A stretch of DNA of 64,000 nt from assembly GCF_964030655.1 (NCBI RefSeq), contig NZ_OZ034915.1:682001-746000 (forward strand), in the 5' to 3' direction. How positions within the stretch are numbered: position 1 is the first letter of the stretch; every line of letters starts with the position of its first letter. Shown here in pieces: positions 26,872-39,500 of this stretch. Under the pieces are notes generated by a model. The model worked only from the letters and a program-made list of their open reading frames with translations, ran no database searches and was not told the origin of the DNA. This DNA comes from Spiroplasma endosymbiont of Poecilobothrus nobilitatus (GTDB lineage Bacteria > Bacillota_I > Bacilli_A > Mycoplasmatales > Mycoplasmataceae). A program made the position numbers and the translations under genes.

Positions 26872-27171
26872 TTTAATTTTGTAGAAAACTCTTGATAAAA
26901 TAAAAAAAATCATTAATATGATAACTTTAAAAGAAAATTATATAAACTTTTAATATTGTTATTTAACTTTTTTATACGTTAAAATATAATACCGATGATT
27001 GTTGGTTTGGCGTTAAACCTTTATGCTGGTATTTTCATTTTCAGAGATTTAAATAATTTTGAATGTTCGTGAAACCTAAGCCATGATAATGAATTAAGGA
27101 TTCTTTAAGATTTGATTGTAATTTACTAATTTTATTTAACTTCCGATAACTAGCATAATGATTTGTACTAG
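26872..27171 (-). mobile_element. IS1595-like fragment A5 (right half)
   Basis: Reverse-oriented right end of family A from TTTAATTTTGTAG at 26872 up to IS3 copy B4. It stops in transposase codons at '...GTACTAG'. The exact missing remainder begins at 40723 (fragment A7), sharing TAG. Confidence 0.88.
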
Positions 27172-27200
27172 TGGAATGGCAACACTTTTTAGGACACTTT

Positions 27201-27980
27201 TTATATAGACATTTGTTTTCTAAAAGTAACTGGAGATAAATGATTTAAACTGCCATGAATTCGAATATTGTTATATCAATGCACAAAATCAAAAAGTTCG
27301 TATTTTAATTGTGTTAAATTTTTAAATTTTTTACCCTTAATAAATTCAGTTTTAAAAGTTTTGTAAGTTGTTTCAGCCACAGCATTATCATAAGGGCGGC
27401 CTTTATTGCTTAATGATCTTTTAATATTAAAAGTTATTAAAATTTCATCAATTATTTTATTTTTAAACTCATTACCACGATCAGTATGAAATAGAGTTAT
27501 TTGATTTAATGGTCGTGTTATTTTATGAAAAGCTTGTTGGGCCAGTTCGGCTGTTTTATTCGGCCCATCACTATAACCAATTATTTCGCGATTAAACAAG
27601 TTAATTAATAAACAAATATAATGTCATTTAGCGCCAAATTGAACATATGTTAAATCACTAACAATAACTTCATTAGGTTTTTTGTTGTTAAATTGACGAT
27701 TTAAAATATTATTAATTTGGTCATTATTGACTGTTGTTTTATGATTATGATATTTTAATTTGGTGTATTTAGAAACAAAATTATTTTTGATCATAAAGAA
27801 TCTGATTTTTCGCCGCGATAAGATGATATCTTTTCTGTTTAAAATAACTTTAATTTTGCGAGCCCCATAAATTTTGTGACTTTTATTAAAGGCACTGATA
27901 ATTTCTTGTTCATAATTATTAACTTGCTTGTTAATACATTTATTAGTTTGATAATAATACGTTGATTTTGATAAACCCAA
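27201..27980 (-). CDS. IS3-family transposase OrfB (copy B4)
   Basis: DDE integrase-domain protein, about 259 aa from TTG 27980; in practice made as an OrfAB fusion through a -1 slip on the A run at about 28037-28042. HTH-like N-terminus ('ICNILGLSKSTYYYQ'), 'KIYGARKIKVIL', catalytic triad in 'SDLTY', 'FHTDRGNEF' and 'NAVAETTYKTFK', ending 'HWYNNIRIHGSLNYLSP'. One change from the other copies: 'VQFGAK' for VQVGAK. Confidence 0.85.
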
Positions 27981-28033
27981 AATATTACATATTTTTCTTA
28001 CTGAATATTTTGTTTTGTTGTTATTAATTATTG

Positions 28034-28315
28034 TTATTTTTTAGCCATTATCATCAGTGCGGCTTGCTTTAAAATGTCATTTTCCATTTTCAAGTCTTTA
28101 AGTTCTTTTCGTAAAGTTATTATTTCATTTTCTTCTAGTGTGCGATTGTCTTTTGCTTTAAATGAACCAGAATTATTATAATTTTTAACTCAACTATAAA
28201 TAATTGGTTTTGGTAAATTATATTCTTGCCCTAGATTAATAACACTTTTACCATTTTTATATAGCATGACAATTTGTTTTTTAAATTCTTCAGAGTATGA
28301 AGTTTTATTTCCCAT
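28034..28315 (-). CDS. IS3-family transposase OrfA (copy B4)
   Basis: 93-aa HTH/leucine-zipper protein ('[18 protein letters not shown]', '[13 protein letters not shown]', then a Leu/Glu-rich helix). One codon longer than in other copies (extra Met before AKK). Stop follows the slip site GCT AAA AAA TAA. Confidence 0.85.
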
Positions 28316-28395
28316 TTTATATTCCTTCTTTCTTAATAATTTTATCTAATTTTGAAGTCTATATAATTATGGTCCTAATAATTATAGCCTATCCA

Positions 28396-28833
28396 ATACG
28401 TTGATTTTGATAAACCCAAAATCTTACATATTTTTCTTACTGAATATTTTGTTTTGTTGTTGTTAATTATTGTTATTTTTTGGCCATTATCAGTGTGGCT
28501 TGCTTTAAAATGTCATTTTCCATTTTCAAGTCTTTAAGTTCTTTTCGTAAAGTTATTATTTCATTTTCTTCTAGTGTGCGATTGTCTTTTGCTTTAAATG
28601 AACCAGAATTATTATAATTTTTAACTCAACTATAAATAGTTGGTTTTGGTAAATTATATTCTTGCCCTAGATTAATAACACTTTTACCATTTTTATATAG
28701 CATGACAATTTGTTTTTTAAATTCTTCAGAGTATGAAGTTTTATTTCCCATTTTTATATTCCTTCTTTCTTAATAATTTTATCTAATTTTGAAGTCTATA
28801 TAATTATGGTCCTAATAATTGTAGCCTATCCAA
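28396..28833 (-). mobile_element. IS3-family fragment B5 (5' part)
   Basis: Reverse-oriented IS3 left end (CCTATCCA at 28826-28833) with orfA and the first codons of orfB, ending at ...ACGTAT next to B4. The complementary 3' part with a shared TAT starts at 48231 (B8). Confidence 0.88.
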
Positions 28834-29651
28834 TTTCTTTAGTATATCCATCAATAATTGTTGATTGATAATATCTTTCTCCTTTTCAAATTAAATATGT
28901 TACATCAGTATATAGTACTGAAAACCTTGTTTTTATATCATTGAATTTACGATTAATTAAATCAGGATATTGCAATAAGCTTTTTTCTTTATTCTGTTTA
29001 TACTTTATTTTTCTTCTCATTTTTATTACATATTCAGGTTGTATTTGATTATCACGCATAATTCTTAAAACTTTTTTTGAATTATATTTTATACCATAAT
29101 CTTCTTTTAAATATTTAGTAATTATTCGATAACCAAATTGTTTTAAATTTTCTTCATAGACTTTTACAATATCATTTATTGCTTTTTTATCTTTTTTGCT
29201 ACTGTCATAATTTTTATATTTATCTCAATAACTACGTTTTAACCCTGTTACTTCTAGTAATAATTTTATTTAATATTCACGACAATTTTTTTAATAAAAG
29301 AGACTATTCTTAGTTTGCTTAATTGCAAAAGTCATGGAGCTTTTTTAATAATTCATACCTTGTTTTATAATATTATAAATTTCTTTTGCCAAAAGAAATT
29401 TTAGGTCCTTTAGGATTGTTTAATTTTCCTTTTTTATGATTTGTTCATCAAGATTCTACTGTATTTGCATTTATATTATATTGTTTTGCTACTATTCAAC
29501 AACTTTTTTGTTTAATTTCCTCAATGATTTTTGTTCTAAATTCTGATGTATATTTGTTATATTTTTGCCCTTTTTTGCCATATAAAAATTCACCCCCTAT
29601 AAAAATTTAACAAAATCTTTTTTTATTTTACTTACTTTTTGGGGCGCAGTC
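28834..29651 (-). mobile_element. Second IS3-type element, copy C1 (5' part, decayed)
   Basis: Reverse-strand remnant: orfA region starting near 29581 ('SCWIVAKQYNINANTVESW', frameshifted in an A run) and the first half of orfB ('FGYRIITKYLKEDYGIKYN', 'VLYTDVTYLIWKGERYYQS' with the first catalytic Asp). The outer end GACTGCGCCCC (29651 inward) resembles the inverted end of copy C2. It cuts the MupG/DUF871 gene on its right and is cut by IS3 B5 on its left. Confidence 0.75.
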
Positions 29652-30604
29652 TTATTTTAATCGCTTTTTACAATTAACAAAAACAGCTAATAAATTAGGA
29701 ATTGATGTTTATGGTGATGTCAATGGTGCTGTTTATGAAGAATTTTAATTATATAAAAATAATCGTGAACAAGTTATGAATTTTTTTATGACTGAATTAG
29801 GATTAAAAGGAATTCGTTTTGATGAAGGAATTAGTGGCGAAGATGTTGCAAAATTAACACATAATAAAGAAGATATTAAAATCATTTTAAATGCATCAAG
29901 TCCTGCCCAAGAATTAGAATATTTATTATCATTAAATGCAAATAAAAATAATTTGGTTGGATGTTGGAATTTTTATCCACAACGTTATACTGCTAGTTCG
30001 TTAATGCATTTTATTGAAAAAAAAATCTATTTATAAAATGTTAGGAATTCGATTACAAGTTTTTGTTGCTTTGCAACGGAATGATGCACAAGGACCTTGG
30101 CAATATAATAATAAATTACCAAGCATTGAAATGCATCGTGATTTAACATTAGATTTTCAAATTCTTCATTTTGTGGCCTTATGTGTAGACGACATTATTG
30201 TATCAACGCAGTTTTTAAATGATGAAGAATTTGCAACTTTACAAAACATTAATTTACATTTAATTACATTAAGTTTAAAAACAGATAGGGGATACTTCTT
30301 GACAAAACAATTAATTTTGTTCGCCCAGAATTTAGCAGAGTACATGATTCGTAGTACATTTGCTCGGATTAAATATCAAGATTGTGATTTGCCTGCCCGC
30401 CCCCTTAGTGGTAAATATTTTGAAAAAGGTGATATTGTTATTTTAAATAATAAGGCACAAAATTATAAAGGTGAAGTTCAAATTATTACAAAACGGATGA
30501 TAAACGATGGTATTCGTAACCTTTTTGGTCAATTAGACGAAAATGAACAAAAAATTGTTGATTGTTTATTACCAAATCAAGAATTTAGATTTAATTTAAG
30601 TTAA
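29652..30604 (+). pseudogene. MupG/DUF871 TIM-barrel protein, pseudogene
   Basis: Lacks the first 40 or so residues (replaced by element C1). Readable: 'TKTANKLGIDVYGDVNG', TAA at about 29746-29748, 'GIRFDEGISGEDVAKLTHN', 'NLVGCWNFYPQRYTASS', a frameshift in an A run near 30020, then the C-terminal domain to TAA 30602-30604 including 'DCDLPARPLSGKYFEKGDI'. The family includes the 6-phospho-N-acetylmuramidase MupG, which would have little use in a wall-less cell. Confidence 0.8.
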
Positions 30605-30640
30605 AAAAGTTGTAGTTAAAACCTATGGCTTTTTTATTTT
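30604..30640 (+). terminator. Possible terminator after the MupG remnant
   Basis: Imperfect stem AAAAAGTTGTAG / CTATGGCTTTTTT. Weak pairing in the middle. Confidence 0.35.
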
Positions 30641-30780
30641 GAAATGACTTTTATAATATTAAAATTATTTTCTTATTTTGAGGGATATAATTAAAAAATA
30701 AAAAATAATATTGCAATATTAAATAAATAGTTATTAATTTATTAACTCTTATTATTTTAAAGAAAGGAGTTATTAAGTTA

Positions 30781-31305
30781 TGAAAAAAATTTTAAGTTTA
30801 TTAGGAGCAATAATAATGTTTGATAATGGCGCTTCTATTGTTACAGCTAATAAGGTACAAGAGCCTTGACAAAATAATAATAGTCAACAAAAAGATAAAA
30901 CTTATTTAATATAATCTGAAGTGTTTTGAAATAAAGCATTAATAATAGCAAAAATTAACTATCAAACAGAAAAAGTTAATTTAACAGCGTTAGGAATTAA
31001 TAATTTAAATGAGTTAAAAACATTTTCTGTCGTTTGTTTGCCTGACTTTGAAATAACAGTTAATGATAATAAGATTGATAATCCAAATTATTTTGCATTA
31101 TTTATTCCTACAAGTGATTTAAAAGTACTTACGAATTAATTTGATTGGGTAATGTTAGATAATAAAAATGATTTTAGAACAACTATTAATAAAGAATGAT
31201 ATTAGGGTTATTTTTATATGAAGGGAGTTGTTTGAAAAGATATCAACACTGGAATTTTATATTTAAAATTATTTTATAGTTTTGAGATTACAGAAGAAAC
31301 ACCTT
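30781..31305 (+). pseudogene. Secreted or surface protein, pseudogene
   Basis: ATG 30781 after AAAGGAGTTATT. A typical Spiroplasma-like signal peptide ('MKKILSLLGAIIMFDNG') is followed by a Gln/Asn-rich stretch, then stops at about 30913, 31138 and 31204. No lipobox Cys is visible. The frame still reads protein-like up to 'FYSFEITEETP'. It cannot be expressed full length. Confidence 0.6.
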
Positions 31306-31370
31306 AATCTTCTAATTACATTAATCTAAGGATAAAATCAGGTTCAACATTACAAGTGGTAAGAAAATAA

Positions 31371-31462
31371 CTTTAATTTTGTAGAAAACTCTTGATATTT
31401 ATAAAATATACCTAAAATTAGGTATATTTTATAAATATCAAGAGTTTTCTACAAAATTAAAG
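31371..31462. repeat. Perfect 45-bp palindrome made of two IS1595-like left ends
   Basis: Arms 31371-31415 and 31418-31462 are exact reverse complements around two bases (AA). Each arm is the left end of family A up to the centre of its leader hairpin. No transposase sequence remains. It sits 78 bp upstream of upp. Confidence 0.95.
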
Positions 31463-31540
31463 AAGTAATTCCAAATTAAATCTTGGTATTATCTTTATAA
31501 TTATGTTAAAATCTAATAAATTAAGGAGGAAAAGTAATTA

Positions 31541-32164
<624 letters not shown>

Positions 32165-32213
32165 AAAAAATAAATTAAATTGAAAAAACCATTTTAAAGG
32201 TGTAGAATATAAA

Positions 32214-32591
32214 TTGTCAATAATAAGTTTAGTAATGTTTTTGGGAATACTAATAGTATTGACGATGATATATTTGACATTAAAACGAGATTGAACTTTA
32301 TACACAGGATTAGTTTTGGGGTATTTGTTTTCTCTTATAGGTTTCTTAATCATTTGCTTTTCTGGATGATTGTTAAGTATAAGTTTAAATAAGTACTTTT
32401 TTATCTTATTGTACCTAGTTCGCTTAGTGATTTATGCTATACCTATAGTTATTTATGCTGAGAATACTAGTTTTTTTAGTATCTACACAATAATTATTGG
32501 AATTAGTTTATGACCATTTTCATCGTTATTTGCAAATGTTAAATTTCCCATTCATCAACGCAGAAAGGAAGGAAAAAATGGCAATGAATAG
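32214..32591 (+). CDS. atpI: AtpI-like membrane protein of the ATP synthase operon
   Basis: 125-aa hydrophobic protein from TTG 32214 (AAAGGTG upstream) to TAG 32589-32591, with four likely membrane helices. It overlaps the atpB start by 14 bp, which suggests translational coupling. AtpI-type proteins occupy this place in atp operons and assist assembly of the c ring. The identity is by position and topology rather than sequence motif; the start codon is uncertain. Confidence 0.65.
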
Positions 32592-33396
32592 TAACTTTGG
32601 TCAATTTCTTGCAATGGATTTAATCCCTGATCCAAATAAAAGTGGAATGGATGCATGAAGTTATACAATTTTATTACCGCAATTAGTAACGATAGTTATT
32701 ACTACCTTTATTATTATGCTTTTATCAATAGGTTATTATAAACGCTTAAAAAAACTTGGTCCAACCGATATTCCAACTGGCTTAGTACTTTTTGCTGAAA
32801 TTACAATTAAGTGAGTTGAAAAACAAGTTGTTGATTTGATGGGACCAAAATATAAATTTTTAACAGTTTATGTTATATACTTATTATTGTATATTGGGAT
32901 TGGAAATTTAATGAGTGTTGTTGGGTTTGAATCACTTGCAACCGCTTATACTGTCCCATTATCAATGGGATTGGTTACCTTTTTTGGAATATATTATTTT
33001 GGGATTAAATATCAAAAACTAGTATATTTTAAAAAGTTTTTTATCAATCCATTAGAATTATTAACCCAATTTGTTCCTTTGATTTCAATTTCATTCCGTT
33101 TATTTGGAAACATTTTGGGAGGAACAGTTATTATTACCTTGTTCACAGCTTTAATGAGCTTTATTTGAGGACATATTCCTTATATTGGGCCTGTTGATTT
33201 ATTAGCTGGTGTATTTTTACCTTTTTTAAGTATTTATTTTGATGTTTTTGATGGTTTAATTCAAGCATATATTTTTGCAATTTTAACAATTGCTTATTGG
33301 GCAATGGAAATGAAAACAGAAACCAAAGAAAAAAACGAAAAGATAATTAAGTTAAAAAAAGAACAAAAAATTAAAAATGTTAATTTAAATGGATAA
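32578..33396 (+). CDS. atpB: ATP synthase F0 subunit a
   Basis: Proton-channel subunit, 272 aa. ATG 32578 after AGAAAGGAAGGAA. Several membrane helices, the essential Arg in 'SISFRLFGNILGG', and a conserved C-terminal helix ('AYIFAILTIAYW'). In-frame TGA as Trp. Upstream neighbour atpI overlaps its start. Confidence 0.95.
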
Positions 33397-33448
33397 AAAA
33401 GGATTAAAATAAAATTATATATTTGTTAAGGAAGAGGAGAATTATAAT

Positions 33449-33751
33449 ATGATAAATTTTATGACAATAGATTTGCTATCGAATATGATGACAATATGAT
33501 TCATGGCCGGAATTAATGATGGTTTTACAAAGGGAATGTCATTATTAGGAGCAGGATTAGCTGCCATTGGTTGTTGTGGTTCAGGAATTGGACAAGGGTA
33601 TACTGGCGGAAAAGCTGTTGAAGCAATTGCTCGAAACCCAGAAGTTGAAAGTAAAGTTCGAACACAATATATTATTGCTGCTGCGATTACTGAATCAGGG
33701 TCAATTTATGCATTAGTTATTGCGATTATTTTAGCATTTGTTACTGGTTAA
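33449..33751 (+). CDS. atpE: ATP synthase F0 subunit c
   Basis: 100-aa rotor-ring subunit: hairpin of two helices with the glycine-rich 'GLAAIGCCGSGIGQG', the polar loop 'ARNPE' and the ion-binding Glu in 'ITESGSIYAL'. ATG after GAAGAGGAGAAT. The 20 residues before the first helix are longer than in many homologues. Confidence 0.96.
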
Positions 33752-33786
33752 TGAAAAGTAAAAAATTGGAAACAAAGAAGGCTTAG

Positions 33787-34323
33787 ATGTCTATGACAAT
33801 GTGATTAATGTCAAAACCAATTGAACCAGCAGAAATTATTAATCAATTATTTCCTAATATATGGGTTTTTATTGCTCATGTTATTGCGACAATTATTTTA
33901 TTAATTTTATTATCAAAATGAGTTTATAATCCATTTCGAAAAGCAATGCGTGCTCGTCGCAATAAAATTCGAGAATTAATTCAAGATGCTGCTGAAAAAC
34001 AAGCAAAAGCAACAATTGATCAAAAAGAAGCATCGAAATTGTTAACAACAGCGAAGGTAGAAGCAAATAGTATTATTGTTGCGGCCCGAACTGAAGCAGA
34101 GGCAAAACGTCATCAAGTTTTAGAAACAGCAAAAGCTGAAGTTATGCAGCTAAACGAACAGGCCCATAAAGAAATTCAAAAAGAAAAAGAGCAATATTAT
34201 GATGATATTCGAAAATCAATTATTAATGTTGCTTTTAATGCAGCTGAGCAATTATTAAGTAAAGAAATTAATAAAGAAAAAAATGAAAAATTGGTAGAAG
34301 AGTTCATCAAAGAATTAGAGTAG
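33787..34323 (+). CDS. atpF: ATP synthase F0 subunit b
   Basis: 178-aa peripheral stalk subunit: one N-terminal membrane helix (about residues 25-42) then a long charged coiled coil. The start may be 33787 or ATG six bases downstream. 6 bp separate it from atpH. Confidence 0.92.
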
Positions 34324-34329
34324 TAGGTT

Positions 34330-34875
34330 ATGTTAATTAGTGAAAAATTTATTGATAATTATGCAGCTGCTTTAATGGCATTGGCGCTTGAAACAAAAAA
34401 AATTGATCATTTTTTAGAAGTTAGCAATATAATCGTAGATTTATTTAAACAAGAACCAGATTATATTAAGTTAATGGTGAATGCTGACATTACAAAAGAA
34501 GAACGAAAGAACATTTTAGCAAAACCATTTCAAAAAGTTATTGATCCGTTAATTTTAAATGCCCTTTTTTTATTAATTGATCGCGAAGCTTTTTGTTATG
34601 TTAGAAGAATTTTTAAAAGTTTAAGAAAATTAATAAATATTAGTTATGATGTTCAATATGGAAATATTTATTCAACCCAACCATTAACAAGAAAACAAAT
34701 TACAACAATTAAAACAAAATTAAGTAAAAAATTTGGCTATCATATTGAGTTAATTAACAAAATTGATTCATCTTTATTAGGCGGAGTTCGGATTAAAATT
34801 AAGCACGAAATTATTGATAGTTCAATTGCGGGACAATTAGAAACAATGCGACAAAAAGCAATACATAATAAATAG
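34330..34875 (+). CDS. atpH: ATP synthase F1 subunit delta
   Basis: 181 aa; '[14 protein letters not shown]' is the usual delta N-terminus and '[19 protein letters not shown]' the C-terminal signature. Joins the b stalk to the alpha3beta3 head. Confidence 0.93.
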   Translation: MLISEKFIDNYAAALMALALETKKIDHFLEVSNIIVDLFKQEPDYIKLMVNADITKEERKNILAKPFQKVIDPLILNALFLLIDREAFCYVRRIFKSLRKLINISYDVQYGNIYSTQPLTRKQITTIKTKLSKKFGYHIELINKIDSSLLGGVRIKIKHEIIDSSIAGQLETMRQKAIHNK

Positions 34876-34891
34876 AAGATGGGGTGAAAAA

Positions 34892-36463
34892 GTGGCTTTA
34901 AATGTAAATGATATTTCCGAAATAATTAAAAAACAGATTAAAGAATATGGTAAAAAAATTGAAATTCATGAAGAAGGAACTGTTGTGACAGTTGGTGATG
35001 GAATTGCTTTAATTGATGGTCTTGACAATGCAATGATGAGTGAATTGATAATTTTTCCGAATGAAATTTATGGAATGGTATTAAACTTAGAAGAAGGTGC
35101 TGTTGGGGCCGTTTTAATGGGCGATGATACAACAGTTCGTGAAGGTGATCAAGTTCGCCGATCAGGAAAAATTGTTGAAACGCCAGTTGGTGATGCGTTG
35201 TTAGGGCGTGTTGTTAATGCATTAGGACAACCAATTGATGGGAAAGGACCATTAAAAGCAACAAAAACACGTCCTGTGGAACGAATTGCGCCTGGTGTTA
35301 TGACTAGAAAATCGGTTGATGAACCAATGGAAACGGGAATTATGACAATTGATGCGATGATTCCCATTGGTAAAGGACAACGAGAATTAATTATCGGTGA
35401 TCGCCAGACAGGAAAAACAGCAATCGGAATTGATACCATCTTAAATCAAAAAGGGAAAAATGTAAAATGTATTTATGTTGCAATTGGGCAAAAAGCATCA
35501 ACTGTTGCACAAATTGTCGAAAAATTACGTGCTGCTGGTGCATTAGAATATACAACAGTTGTTTCAGCCACAGCAAGTGAATTAGCGCCATTACAATACT
35601 TAGCACCATATACTGCTGTTACTATTTGTGAAGAATGAATGGAATCTGGTGAAAATGTCATTATTATTTATGATGATCTTTCAAAACATGCTGTTGCTTA
35701 TCGAACAATGGCACTATTATTACACCGCCCACCTGGCCGTGAAGCATATCCTGGTGATGTTTTCTATTTACATAGTCGTTTATTAGAACGCGCCGCGCGA
35801 GTAACAAAAGAATATGGAGGCGGAAGTATTACTGCTTTGCCAATTATTGAAACACAAGCGGGTGATATTTCAGCATATATTCCAACTAATGTTATTTCAA
35901 TTACTGATGGGCAAATTTTCTTAAATAATGATCAGTTTAATGCTGGAATTCGCCCCGCGGTTGATGCGGGATTATCGGTGTCACGGGTAGGGTCAACAGC
36001 ACAAATTAAAGCAATGAAACAAGTTGCGGGTTCATTAAAATTAGAATTAGCACAATATCGCGAACTACAAGCCTTTGCTCAATTTGGTTCTGATTTGGAT
36101 GATGCGACAAAAGAAGTATTAGAACATGGAAAACGAGTAATTGAAATTTTAAAACAAAAACAATATTCACCGCTTTCACAAATTGACCAAGCAATCATTT
36201 TATTAGCAGTTAAGAAAAAAAGAATTCGTTGAATTCCAGTTGATAAAATTCAAGAATTTAAAGAAGAAATAATTGAACATTTTAATACAAAAGCAAAAAA
36301 ATACTATGCTGAATTAGCAAAGGCCAAAGCCTACAGCGATACATTAATGACTAATGTTGATAATGAAATTATTAATATTGTTAAAAAAAATACCAATAAA
36401 ATTGCTGATTATAAACCAGAAATGTTTGGACAAATTGAAGAGTGAAAAAAATTAGGACAATAA
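34892..36463 (+). CDS. atpA: ATP synthase F1 subunit alpha
   Basis: 523 aa, GTG start after GATGGGGTG. Walker A 'GDRQTGKT' at residues 169-176, '[12 protein letters not shown]', and the '[18 protein letters not shown]' signature. TGA-coded Trp at 35636-35638 and later. Non-catalytic nucleotide-binding subunit of the head. Confidence 0.98.
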
Positions 36464-36478
36464 GGTTAAAAGAACAAA

Positions 36479-37339
36479 ATGGCAGTCGGAACAGGTTTAA
36501 AAAAACAAATTACTTCAATTACTTCAACATCTAAAATAATACAAGCAATGAAATTGATAGCGACAGCAAAATTAAAAAAAGTTGGTAAACGAATTTCTAA
36601 TTCAAAACCATATTTTGCTGAAGTTTATACTGTTTTTAATGACATTATTAGTAAAACAGATGATTCAATTTACCAAAAAAAAGATGGTACAAAAGCTAGT
36701 AAACGTACTTGTTGAATCGTTGTTAATTCAAATTTAGGTTTATGTGGTGGTTATAATATTAATATTAATAAGTTTGTGTTACAACAATTACGAAAAAGTG
36801 ATTGTATTATTGCAATCGGTTCTAAAGCAGAAACATTTTATGCTCATAAAGGTTATGAAATTATGCAAACAAGAAAAGATATTGATATTAATTTTTCTTA
36901 TGATGATGCACGTGAGTTTGCACAAGAAATTTTATCTGGTTTTAATGGAAATACTTATGATGAAATTAAAATTGCTTATACAAAATTTATTAATAATGTA
37001 ACTTTTGAACCAACAATTTTACAATTGTTACCAATTATTAAGGTAACGCAACATGAAGAACCAAAACACATTAATGTTATTACCGAATTTGAACCAGATC
37101 CAGCAACGATTTTAGAAAATGCGGTGCCAATGTATTTAAATACCATTTTATTTTCATCAATCGTTGAATCACAGGTTTCAGAACAAGCATCACGGCGAGT
37201 AGCAATGGAAAATGCAACAGATAATGCAAATACGATGTTAGAAAAATTATCGTTATTATATAACCGCAAGCGCCAAGCAGCAATTACACAGGAAATTACA
37301 GAAATTGTTGCTGGGGGGGCTGGCGCGCAAGAAAATTAA
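36479..37339 (+). CDS. atpG: ATP synthase F1 subunit gamma
   Basis: 286-aa rotor shaft. N-terminal 'ITSTSKIIQAMKLIATAKL' and C-terminal 'ASRRVAMENATDNANTML' are the two halves of the family coiled coil. TGA-coded Trp near 36713. Confidence 0.95.
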
Positions 37340-38752
<1,413 letters not shown>

Positions 38753-38753
38753 A

Positions 38754-39017
38754 ATGGCGAATCAAATTAGTTTAAAAATTATTACACCACAGGGTGTCAT
38801 TGTTAATCGCTTAGTTGATATTATAACAGTGAAAACAATTACGGGATATATGGGTATTTTGTATGGTCATATTCCTCTTGTTTCAACAATTGTTTCATCT
38901 GAAATGACATATAAAGTTAATAATAAAGAATATAAATTAAGTATTGCTGGTGGAATTTTGCAAGTTGAACAAGAATTTGTTAAAATTCTTGCTGATGAAG
39001 TTGAACCTATTAGTTAG
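38754..39017 (+). CDS. atpC: ATP synthase F1 subunit epsilon, N-terminal domain only
   Basis: 87 aa; ATG one base after the atpD stop. It reads as the beta-sandwich domain of epsilon ('ITPQGVIVN', 'TGYMGILYGHIPLVST', 'AGGILQVE'). The family is usually about 130-140 aa with a C-terminal helical hairpin; here TAG follows 'DEVEPIS' and element C2 begins about 13 bp later. In the gap the frame reads IRK before another TAG. Truncation by the IS is likely. The remaining domain is the part that binds gamma and the c ring. Confidence 0.88.
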   Translation: MANQISLKIITPQGVIVNRLVDIITVKTITGYMGILYGHIPLVSTIVSSEMTYKVNNKEYKLSIAGGILQVEQEFVKILADEVEPIS

Positions 39018-39029
39018 ATACGAAAATAG

Positions 39030-39500
39030 TAGAGTGCACACATTTTAGTAAGTGTACTAATAAAAAGTATTTACTATTTTTTTAATTATATCTTTTTCTT
39101 TACGATTTGAATATCATGTATTTCATTTTATAACATCTTGTATATTTTCTTCATGTGAATTATATATTTTATTATGGATTGTAGCTTTCTTAAGTAATAA
39201 ATGAAAACTTTCTATAACAATATTATCTGCACAGTGGTATTTTTTCCCCATTGAAATTATAATACCGTTAGATAAACATTTATCGTGATAAATAGTGGAT
39301 GTATATTGATATCCGTGATCTGAGTGAATTATTATTCCATTCAGATCTTTTTTTATTAATTTTATTTTATTAATTGCATCATTTAAATTATCCATTACTA
39401 ATTTATTGTAATTATATTTAGATCACTTTACATCAACTATTTCTTTAGTATATCCATCAATAATTGTTGATTGATAATATTTTTCTCCTTTTCAAATATG
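39030..39500 (-). mobile_element. Second IS3-type element, copy C2 (3' part)
   Basis: Reverse-strand 3' half of orfB: 'GIIIHSDHGYQYTS' (second catalytic Asp) and 'DNIVIESFHLLLKK' (catalytic Glu). The end near 39030 (GAGTGCACACATT...) resembles the inverted end of C1. Cut by IS3 B6 at 39501. The last 64 bp (39437-39500) duplicate 28834-28897 of C1, so these are two separate copies. Confidence 0.8.

Larger units (their letters stand above)
27172..28395 (-). mobile_element. IS3-family copy B4 (both frames open)
   Basis: Complete 1224-bp reverse copy, TGGAATGGCAAC at left and CCTATCCA at right. It is the only IS3 copy here whose orfA and orfB both read without stops, so it could supply transposase in trans. 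It borders fragment A5 on its left and IS3 fragment B5 on its right. Confidence 0.9.
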
